Assembly: GCA_002261195.1 (NCBI GenBank)
Contig: MVBO01000010.1
Location: 216,310-280,309, forward strand
Source: Bifiguratus adelaidae
Taxonomy: Eukaryota > Mucoromycota > Endogonomycetes > Endogonales
Direction: 5' to 3'
DNA length: 64,000 bases
The position numbers and the translations under genes were made by a program. Below, piece by piece: positions 55,775 to 64,000 of the stretch (the first letter of the stretch is position 1; the number at the start of each line of letters is the position of its first letter). The notes below the pieces were generated by a model. The model searched no databases and was not told the DNA's origin. It worked only from the letters and a program-made list of their open reading frames with translations.

Positions 55775-58233
55775 ATGAGAATCACAAAGCTGTTGCTGGC
55801 GGTATTCGCCACGTACGCAGTGCTCGCTTCAGCTCAGCAAGAAGATGCACTACAGCCTGGTGTGTCCGGATTACCTGTCGAGGAGGTCGACAAGTTGTAT
55901 GCTAGCGAGAAGCACGTCGTGTTCCAGGTAGGTTGCTTGGAAATATGGTCGATAGATAATAGGACTAAGGCGCGTATGTTTAGACCGAAGTTTCTCGGTT
56001 GATGAACCTCATCATCAACTCGCTGTACAAGACGCGCGAGATTTTCCTGCGTGAATTGATCTCCAACGCTTCCGACGCGCTCGACAAGATCCGGTTTATG
56101 TCATTGACAGACAGTAATGCTCTTGCTTCCAACGGGCACTTCAACATCTCGATTGTTGCAGACAAGCCTTCCAAGACGCTCGTTATCACAGATTCTGGAG
56201 TTGGTATGACGGCCGAACAGTTGCGGGCGAATCTCGGCACCATCGCCAAGTCAGGCACGTCGGAATTCTTGTCTCACCTTGAGTCGGAGAAAAACAAGGG
56301 TGAACAAATGAATCTCATCGGCCAATTCGGCGTCGGCTTTTATTCTGCTTTTCTTGTTGCTGACAAGGTCACTGTCGCATCCAAATCCAATGATGATCCC
56401 GATCAGCATGTGTGGATCTCCGAGGCAGTTGACGACTTCGTGATTGCCAAGGATCCTCGAGGTAACACTCTTGGACGTGGAACTCAAATTACGCTTCACT
56501 TGAAGGATGATGCCCTCGAGTATTTGGAGGAAGAGAACCTCAAAGCTCTCACCAAGAAATACTCCGAATTTATCAACTTCCCGATCTATCTCTGGTCCAC
56601 TAACTTCAAGTGGGTGGAGAACAAATCGGATGCAGCGGAAATCTCGTGAAAAAAAAAGCTAATGTCAAGGATGATACCGAGGCTGCTGAAAAGGAACCAA
56701 AAAGGGAGAAGGGATGCCGACGATCTTGATAGTGAAGAAGCTAATGTCAAGGATGATACCGAGGCTGCTGAAAAGGAACCAAAAAGGGAGAAGGTGGAAG
56801 TCAAGGAATGGGAGTTGTTGAACACGCAAAATCCTATTTGGACTCGGGATCCCAAAGAAGTCACCGAAAACGAGTACATGGACTTTTACAAGACCTTAGA
56901 CAAGGAGCCTGAAGCAAAACCAATCATTTGGAGTCACTTTAAGGGAGAGGGTGACGTCGACTTCAAGGCCATCATCTACGTCCCGGAAAGAGCACCTCGC
57001 AACTACTATCACCAATTGCAGGATATACCTCATCGCATCAAGCTTTTTGTCAGACGCGTCTTTATCACTGATGAATTAGGCGCAGACTTCATCCCACGCT
57101 GGCTTTCTTTCATCAGCGCCGTGGTTGATGCTGACGACTTGCCATTGAACGTGTCTCGTGAAACATTGCAAAAGCACAAGCTTCTCAACCTCATCTCAAA
57201 GCGCATCGTCAAAAAAGCTCTCGATCTATTCGCTCATATGGCGAAGACCGACGAGGAGAAATACGCCAAGTTCATAAGGGAGTTTTCCATGTCGTTGAAG
57301 TTAGGAGCTATCGAAAGCAGCCAATACCGAAAGAAAATAACTCAACTCTTGCGCTATCCTTCCTCCCTGGAGAAGGAGGGTAGCCGCGTGTCGCTCGATG
57401 CTTATGTGTCAAGGATGAAGTCCGGTCAAAATTCAATCTTCTACTCTACCGGTACATCTGTCGAAGAGATTGAACAATCACCTTTCTTGGAGCGACTCCT
57501 AGCCCGTGGCTATGAGGTCTTGTACATGACGGAACCAATCGATGAGATGCTCATCCAAGCACTTCCGGGTTACAATGGTAAGGCTTTCGCCAACATTGCC
57601 AAGGGTGACTTGAAATTTGGCGACGAAGATGAATCCGAAGGCGAAACCCTCAAGAAGCTCAATGAACAATACCAACCCTTGACTGACTGGCTCAAGAACA
57701 CCCTGGATGAGCACGTTGAGAAGGTTGCCGTCTCCAAACGTCTTACTACATCTCCAATGGCCATCGTGGCATCCGCATTCGGTTGGACCGGTCACACCGA
57801 ACGCTTGATGCAAGCTCAAGCGGCCAACCCAGGCGCCAAAGACGACTTTATGTTCCAGATGATGATGAAGCAAAAGAAGAATCTTGAAATCAATCCAGAC
57901 CACCCTGTCATTCAAACGCTTTTATCGCGGATCGAGGACGGAGAAATTGATGAGGAAACCAAGGAGGTGGTCACGGTACTTTATGAAACAACAGCCATTC
58001 GTTCCGGTTATACACTTAAGGATGTCAATAACTTCACCAAGCGGGTAGAAAGCATAGTTCGCAAGAGACTTGACGTGGACCTCAACAAGCAAGCGGATTA
58101 CAAGGTGGAAATGGCCAAGGATAAGACACCCGAAGAGATCAAGGAGGATGAGGAGAAGGCAAGTTCATTTGCCGACGATGCCTCAGAGGAAGATGATTTG
58201 GATGATACCCGTGCTGCGCACGATGAGTTGTAA
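55775..58233 (+). CDS. Endoplasmic-reticulum Hsp90 (GRP94/endoplasmin) with HDEL
   Basis: [20 protein letters not shown] is a signal peptide and the last residues are HDEL, so it is an ER-lumen protein. Exon 1 is 55775-55927. The ATPase domain has [44 protein letters not shown] and [17 protein letters not shown]. After an acidic linker the middle domain has [60 protein letters not shown] and [20 protein letters not shown]; the C-terminal domain has [20 protein letters not shown], typical of GRP94. The frame breaks once, at the linker, by a TGA at 56647-56649; removing 56646-56711 as an intron gives 778 residues. GRP94 folds secreted and membrane proteins. Confidence 0.92.
56646..56711 (+). 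other. Possible 66-nt intron built from the duplicated segment
   Basis: The segment begins GTGAAA and ends GAGAAG. Removing it joins AEIS to [15 protein letters not shown] in frame. It is purine-rich, has no pyrimidine tract before the AG, and its donor differs from the usual GTAAGT, so splicing is uncertain. Alternatives are an inactivating duplication or an assembly error. Confidence 0.45.
56656..56794 (+). repeat. 57-bp exact direct repeat in the GRP94 linker
   Basis: Copy 1 is 56656-56712 and copy 2 is 56738-56794, identical over 57 bp with a period of 82 bp, not divisible by three. Copy 2 encodes [18 protein letters not shown] in frame; copy 1 is out of frame and preceded by nine A. Upstream the similarity continues as GTGAA-rich sequence with a 4-nt length change. 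Confidence 0.95.
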
Positions 58234-58306
58234 TGTTGCAGGTCAAAATTATGATAAAGTTAATTCTGTTTAGAAACTAAATCCACTGGGTATATGTTTT
58301 GGCCAA

Positions 58307-60677
58307 TCATGTGTAGAGTTGTAACAGTTGTCGCGCATTGCTCCGGACTTCTTTTGGACTCTTGTCGTCCTTGACCGTGGCTTCAAGTTTTTCAGTAAGC
58401 TGTGCGTTAACCCTTAGCCATTCTCGTATTTCATTCGGAGAGAAGGCACCTTGACAAGCAAGTGAGTAGAGACTACCACGACATCGCGTATGAGGACGGT
58501 CGTTACCTTCTCGATCATTCTCAACTAGTAGCAAGGAAAGAGCCAGAATGCCCTCGTTTTGAGGTAAAGGATGATCCATGACGATCACCAATTGCATCAT
58601 GGCTCTCACTACCCTCTCCTCCATCAATCGTTGTCGCAAAGGTAGAGTCTCCACGGGATCTACATGGGTCAGAGGTCGGTGTTGAGGTGAAGAGCACCTA
58701 CCATTCTCCCAGACAGTTTTGATAACGATCGAAACTGTGCGATAACCTTCAACCTTCAAGGCCTTCTCTTCAGTACGATTGGCCAACTCAATCAACAGTG
58801 TCAAGCCATCCATTCCATCATCGTCGGCAGTGAGGAAGTCGCGAGCGCTAATTACTATAGGGATGTCATTATGAGATTTGGGGCCTCCGTTCAACCTACT
58901 ATTTCGTCGACAGCAATTTTTGATAAGTCCAATGGCGGATGCCTGAATGGGTTGAAGCATATCCTTCCTACTTTGTAGATAAGGAATAGCTACTTTCACG
59001 GCGTGCTCTTGGGCCAAAAGTGGCTTGTTTGATTCTGAGAGAATAACAGGTGTGAGAACGCATTTTGCAAGTGCTCGCGGTGAGGGCCTACCAGCAAGAG
59101 AGAGATTCCGCAAGAGGCCAAGCAAAGCATGCTGTAGGCCAATGTCCTCTGTTCCCTCCAACTTGTTGATCGCCAACCTATGTATTTCATGCTCGTATAC
59201 TAGTCTTGAGCTTGCACGATCTACACGCGGAAGTTGGGTTAGCAACGATGCCGTCCATTAGACGTGGTCGTACCATTTCTCGAGATATTTCCGAGTGTAA
59301 CGGCAGCGCAGATAGGTAAATCAGTCCTACCTGCGAAAGACTCGTCCTGAAGCCACCTAAAGATTGTTTCTACAAGATAACTTCTTTCTCGCTGCAAGTC
59401 CTCAATGTCTTGATCTGCAAAGAATTGGCGTCAGTGGTGGCGGTTCGCCATGCGGATTATCCTCTCACCTTCCAAAACACATCCTATAATCTTGATAATG
59501 TTCTGTGCTATATCTTTGGCGGATTCACCCCCTTCAACATCTATCAATCGGCGCCAAGGATTCTCCTCCGCAGTCTGCATGATCTCATTGAGAAGTGTTC
59601 CGGTCAGTATCTGGTTCCGGATCTCAAGCTTGGCTATAATGTTCGTTATAAAACGCAATCCAACTGTATGGAAACGTACCGCCGCACTCCTGCACCAATA
59701 ATACCATGAGAGCACTCAATTCTTGTGCCTCATCCACGAGATCTTCAGAATCGGCCTCCCCGTAGGCCAAGAATTTCCTCCACATTGGTCTATAAAGCTC
59801 GTTGCTTGCTACATTCTGGGATCCTGATTCTAAATGGCCTTTAGACTTGCGATTCAACAGTTACACTATTCTCTCACCAGTATCCATGACATTAGATAGG
59901 CAATTCACAACAATGTGCTGAATCTCAGGTTGCTCCACCTCGAGGAGCACCTTGATTCCATCACATTCCACAAGGCTATTTTGCGCCTCATCTTGAAAGA
60001 GTATGAGGCATCAATGAGAGAAGCGACAACGAATCCCCTTACCACAGGACATGCTAGCATTCAGTAGCGATCCACAGGCGGCGCGTGCAATGCGCGATTC
60101 TCGATTGCGAGCAACATCGACTATCGGGCGCACTCCATCCGCATCCAGGAGTCGACGACGATTATCATCTTACCCCATTAGATCAATACCAGATCAAACT
60201 TTTAAGGAGCATAGGAATTACCATGGTCAAAACAGAGGTTTCCGATAGCTCTCAGCGTTTGTTCGACATCATCCAGGGTTTGCATGGCTGGTGAAGCATT
60301 CTGATCTTTGAATTGATCACAGACAGACTTCAAAAAACCGACCAGTACTGCCATAGCACCGGATTCTCCCAAAGCTGCGCGCTTGTCCTCTGCAAGTTCA
60401 GTAGTTAGTACTTACTGCTGTGTGCCTGTGGTTTGATTCCCCGTGCCTTGTTTTGCTCGCTCTGCGCATTCTCGTGCTAAGCTATCGAATCCCTGACGGC
60501 CTGTCGTGTGAGAGGTGTCGCCTTCGGGATGCAAGCAACGGCGTAACTTATCGGCCCAAGAGAGGCTAGCTGCAGGCGAATGATCACTAACGTTGTCTAT
60601 ACCATGATGTATATCATACCTTCTGTGCCCGATCTCTCAGGACCCTGCTTGCTTTCGCCGTGTTCGATGTCGGCCAT
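58307..60677 (-). CDS. Armadillo-repeat protein, RAP1GDS1 (SmgGDS)-like
   Basis: Many exons, 700 or more residues. MADIEHGESKQGPERSGTE begins a disordered start; then SWADKLRRCLHPEGDTS, a long set of ARM repeats: ALGESGAMAVLVGFLKSVCD, TLRAIGNLCFDHDDNRRRLL, DADGVRPIVDVARNRESRIA, RAACGSLLNASMSC, ECDGIKVLLEVEQPEIQHIV, and later HALLGLLRNLSLAGRPSPRA and LQPIQASAIGLIKNCCRRNS. The order resembles SmgGDS, which binds prenylated small GTPases in animals. A similar arrangement is found in several fungi, but the call from ARM repeats alone is moderate. Ends NARQLLQLYT. Confidence 0.72.
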
Positions 60678-60981
60678 TACTTTCAAGTGGGATGCAAGAT
60701 TCCTTTATTGGGCATTTCAACTTTTGACATTGTAGTGAAAGCTCAAAGATACTGTATGGAAGCAAAAGGAAGCGAGCCTCTAGGATGATATACGAGATGA
60801 ACGTCCGCATGCGGGTTATCATGTAAATGATATAAGGTGTCTAAACGGTGTCCGGGCGAATGTGTCTGCTAATGTCGAACAAACCAATCATTGTCCCAGC
60901 ATGGTTACAAGCAGGCGCTGAAAGCTTGCAATCCTCGGCCTACGTTCATGGAGGACAATTTCCATATTACCAAGAAGCACA
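60678..60981. other. Short intergenic region, no gene seen
   Basis: About 300 bp between the start of the ARM gene and the stop of the ZRSR gene, both minus. It should contain the ARM gene promoter. No motif stands out. Confidence 0.5.
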
Positions 60982-62040
60982 TCAGTCTACAGGTCTACCG
61001 AGGTCGATTGGCAATGGGTAATGATGCAGATAGGAACATGTGCGATCGCGATTGCATTGACCTGCATTGTAGTCAACTGAAGAGGCACAAGGGTAAGTCA
61101 TTGGAGAGACCGGCGTCCGGTCGACTTACCGCAGATGGCCTTGCTCCAGTCAAGATCAGGGATGAATTCGCAAAGCGTTGTCTTGTGATCATACCAAATA
61201 CCATGCATGGCGTCTCTTGCGTTGACACTTTCCGGAGTATTGCGATATTGCACGTATACGCTACCTTGCAGATGCGGTGCTCGGTTCTTGCACACCTGGC
61301 AAAAACTCATATCAGACGCTACACAATCATGTAAGAGCTGTACGTACGATGAAACGCTCGACATCTCCATATTGCCTCAATTTATCTAGTAGTGTCCTTG
61401 TCCATGTTGCCAAATGCTCCGCAATATCCTGTTCGTCACGCTGCAACTCTCAGATGAGCTACATGGACAAGAACGAGAGTCTGAACGTATCTTAACTTAC
61501 CTCTAGTGTATCTTCCAGATCCTCGTCACTGAACTTGTAAGGTAATCCACTATACATGTTTGGAAGCATTAGAGTTCTTGTAGGACTCGTGGGTATCGCA
61601 TGTACGCGCGGGCAGACCGCTCCATAGCGACAAGCACCAGTGCTTGCATAAAGTGGACACATCTCCTAGATATGAAGTGTAAGCAGCGGATACCATGGAG
61701 TAACAACCCCGCTTGCCTTTTCATCAGTACGTTTTTGACCGTCGAGAGCTGCTTGGGCCTGTCCAAACGTCTCTGCACTTGGTTCTTTGGCGATGGCAGC
61801 CATCTTTGCAGCTTCAAGGGCCTTCTTGTGTTTGACGATCTGGTCATATGCCCTCTCCTTGGCTTCCCAGATCTTCCTCTGCTTGGCGTGTTCAGCATTC
61901 TCCGGCTTCTCTGTTGTAGTAACAAGTGGAATCGCTTGTCTTGCTATAGCAGCTTGCTGACGTCTTGCTCTTCGACGCCCTACTTTGCGCCATTTTCGAT
62001 ACTGCCTGCGAGGTCGGGTCTGATGGTCAACTTGTGGCAT
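60982..62040 (-). CDS. U2AF35-related splicing factor (ZRSR/Urp)
   Basis: MPQVDHQTRPRRQYRKWRKV opens a basic, then highly charged helical region (EHAKQRKIWEAKERAYDQIV). The first CCCH finger is CPLYASTGACRYGAVCPRVH. Then come TRTLMLPNMYSGLPYKFSDE, LATWTRTLLDKLRQYGDVER, and the U2AF-homology RRM with APHLQGSVYVQYRNTPESVN and GIWYDHKTTLCEFIPDLDWS. The second finger, joined over an intron, is AICVDYNAGQCNRDRTCSYL HH. The order finger-UHM-finger with the EPHLRGNVYVQY-type RRM start is that of ZRSR2 rather than U2AF1. ZRSR2 recognises the 3' splice site of U12-type introns. It lacks the long RS tail of animals. Confidence 0.85.
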
Positions 62041-62111
62041 GCCACATGCCGGACCAAAGAGAACAATGGGGTTGAAGCAAATATCTTACACTTTATACAC
62101 AAGGATTGAAC

Positions 62112-63745
62112 TTAAAAGAAGGCAAAGAGAAGAAAACGTCGAACTTTGCGTTTGCGAGTAGGCTCCTTGTCTGCGACTGGCTCTTCAGTGTGGGGTATCG
62201 CAGGTAAGGGCTTGGAGACGTTCGTCTTGGATTTGCGCAAAGTACCATTTCGGTCCATACGAACGGAAAGTTTGCGGCGCGCAGAGATTGTACTTGTCAA
62301 CCGGGCGACTTTGACAGCCGCTGTAATGACTGGGGTATCTTGTGCGTGCGGTAATACGGGGAGAGTGCGTTCGCGCGATACAAGGTCAGGATTCGTACAT
62401 TGGTGCCCAAGTTGATTGGCATCCACCAGGGCGGCCAGAGCACTAGACATTCGCTGTCTTCTAGCCAGAGAAGATTGACGGTATGACTTTTCGTCTCTTG
62501 AGTGCTTTGAAGGCGATCGATTGACGTTGTTGCCGGCAATTGGGTTGACAAGAACATTCTCATGACTAAGACCAATGATGGGAGCATTTGACTGCTTCAG
62601 CAACAGGTTTGGCGCTCCTGACGTGGTCCTTATAGATGGTGCCCTGCTGATACGTCTCTGTTGGATTGTATGAGCCATTCTGAGGGCTTCCGCAGCTTGT
62701 CTGGTGGTGAATAGCTTCTCTTGCCAAGCGTGCATGAGCTGATGGCTATTTTCTAAGACAAACCGCCATATCTTGATCCACTTGGCATTGTGTTGAAGCA
62801 AGGCGCCGGTGAGTAGGTCGCTATCCTCCGATGAGGAAGATTCATTGTCTCTCATGCTTGATTTGAAAGATAACGTTGGAGCAAAGACCACAGCCAATGC
62901 TTCTGGGTTCATCTTGTTCTTCTCCTGGAGTGCCATGATAGAAATAAGTAGGTCGATGATGTAGCGTAAAAGGTGATTGTGGGCATCAGGCATACTCATG
63001 CCAATATCGACAATGCTTTCCAGCTTTGCTTTGTAGTCGCAGTCACTCTCGAACGCCAACTCAATCTTGCGTTGAAAACGTCGTGGTATGACGGGTTCAG
63101 GTAACTGCATTAGATATTTTTTGATAAAGGTGGTGATAGAGTGTATGTTGAATGATGGAAATTCCGCTCGCTTCGGTGACGTGTTGGGATCCTTGAAGAG
63201 GTTGGCGAGCGTGATCAACTCTCGAGTACTTCCGGACAATCTGAAGATACCTTCCGTTTGCAAGCCTAATATTCGCAAATGTAAGTCAATATTGCAGTTT
63301 CTACTTTGACTTGCCTCTTCTCCGAAGTTCCCTGGAGCACGCATGCACAATATAAGGTACGCGTAAACCAGCTAAGGTATTGATACTGTAAGATACGTAG
63401 GCTGTCTCCAGACTGACATCCAATACAGCTGTCGACAACGCAGAAGTCAGTCATGTGTCATTCAGCATATCATCTTGTCCACCCACTTTCTGCTGCCTGC
63501 TCAGTTGGGTTTTCCTTCTCAACCGCTGGAGTCTTCGCTCTGAAGAGCGCAAAGTACCTCGAGTCTCTCGCAAGAGTGGGCCGTCTACCCATGACAATAC
63601 CTATACCGGTCATAGGCCAGCTGTAGCATGCAAATGCAGTTGCTTGTTGTAACAAGCGAGCAGAGAGGCAAGAGGAGGAGAATTGACTACACCCGAACTC
63701 GCCTTCAAATGGACTCCCAAATATGGTATGCGTTTGCATTACCAT
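62112..63745 (-). CDS. RhoGAP-domain protein
   Basis: The N-terminal exon runs in one frame with the ATG at 63743-63745 (internal ATGs are possible) to PAVEKENPTEQAAE, then an intron to TVLDVSLETAYVSYSINTLA and GLRVPYIVHACSRELRRR, and a GC-AG intron to GLQTEGIFRLSGSTRELITL. GIFRLSGS contains the catalytic arginine finger. KYLMQLPEPVIPRRF and NKMNPEALAVVFAPTL, with the family lysine and asparagine, complete the domain. The C-terminal ~200 residues are basic and disordered, ending KVRRFLLFAFF. It should speed GTP hydrolysis by Rho/Rac/Cdc42. The true start is uncertain. Confidence 0.85.
63266..63314 (-). other. GC-AG intron in the RhoGAP gene
   Basis: Donor GCAAGT at 63314, acceptor TATTAG ending at 63266, 49 nt. 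It joins ELRRR to GLQTEGIFRLSGS exactly at the conserved RhoGAP start. Confidence 0.88.
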
Positions 63746-64000
63746 GTTTGGTAATGCTCGCCCCTCTTTCGCAACGCCTTGCGTTCAAATCATAAAGTAC
63801 CGACATTGGGTGTCGCGCACTTCCCGAAACTACCCCAGAGGCTTGAACACGGCTTCAAGTTGGCATAGTTATACCCCAATGAGTGGAAATGGCACCCTCA
63901 TACGCGAACTACGGCAACCCAAAGCAACTCACCTCTCCTAACCCCGAATATCCAACGTCATCCGATCTCCGAATTAGGTAGAGATCAATAAAACAGTCAC

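Noticed and set aside
56662-56737. Start of a separate gene at 56662 for the C-terminal part of GRP94
   Set aside because: The upstream ORF holds the matching ATPase domain in the right order, so this is one gene interrupted by the duplication and not two genes.
60891-61334. Plus-strand ORF of 147 codons
   Set aside because: It starts at TTG and covers the antisense of the ZRSR exons, whose zinc-finger and RRM residues are clear.
1-64000. CRISPR arrays, insertion sequences, viral genes, rRNA
   Set aside because: No regularly spaced repeats, transposase motifs, terminal repeats or rRNA blocks were seen; intron-rich housekeeping genes fill the window.

Overview
The window is a gene-dense stretch of fungal nuclear DNA. 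About 29 protein-coding genes lie on both strands. Almost all are split by short introns of roughly 40-70 nt with GTAAGT-like donors, and intergenic gaps are often under 100 bp. There is no CRISPR array, insertion sequence, prophage, rRNA or tRNA that I can support. The gene set points to a fungus: a fungal-type dihydroorotase, an Aco2-type aconitase of the alpha-aminoadipate lysine pathway, Mgm101, Bmt6-like and PPR proteins. Several genes are absent from yeast and rare or absent in Dikarya: an ER Hsp90 (GRP94) with an HDEL tail, a PPP1R21/KLRAQ protein, a ZRSR/Urp splicing factor and an archaeal-type phosphoglycerate mutase. This suggests an early-diverging lineage such as Mucoromycota or Mortierellomycota. 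That placement is inference; no species is named.

Layout. 1-1204 (-) 3' part missing, PPP1R21-like; 1943-3751 (+) RING-H2 membrane E3; 4281-5453 (+) quinone-oxidoreductase-like MDR; 5518-7393 (+) Nup54; 7448-8479 (-) Mgm101; 8560-9312 (-) secreted protein; 9957-11616 (+) Shq1; 11695-13312 (-) ApgM phosphoglycerate mutase; 13538-14774 (-) PHOSPHO-type phosphatase; 14868-16558 (+) PPR; 16588-17773 (+) Bmt6-like; 17875-18536 (-) ribosomal protein eL43; 19150-21395 (+) neurochondrin; 21622-24007 (-) Mon1; 24084-26871 (+) Nup85; 26927-27835 (-) BSD protein; 28368-30138 (+) secreted LRR protein; 30308-31078 (-) Spc2; 31135-32350 (-) Ca3427-like; 32471-33784 (+) UCH37; 34350-35631 (+) aspartic protease; 35726-37064 (-) dihydroorotase; 37134-38678 (+) DHH protein; 38743-40426 (-) coiled-coil protein; 40569-42493 (+) AMSH; 42554-45346 (-) Aco2.

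45.8-51.5 kb is a different kind of region: one intact MDR reductase gene, two decayed tandem relatives, then a decayed concentrative nucleoside transporter gene. After it come 51534-52962 (-) PDCD2, 52982-54820 (-) RPAP3, 55775-58233 (+) GRP94, 58307-60677 (-) ARM-repeat GDS-like, 60982-62040 (-) ZRSR/Urp and 62112-63745 (-) RhoGAP.

There are no operons. Themes recur by chance or by compact packing: two nucleoporins, three chaperone or assembly factors (Shq1, RPAP3, PDCD2) plus GRP94, and three ubiquitin-system proteins. The most unusual signals are the GRP94 gene with a frame-breaking 57-bp duplication that may be a newborn intron, four GC-AG introns with identical GCAAGT donors, the gene graveyard at 47-51.5 kb, an LRR gene with one repeat per exon, and a long hairpin inside the first intron of the eL43 gene.
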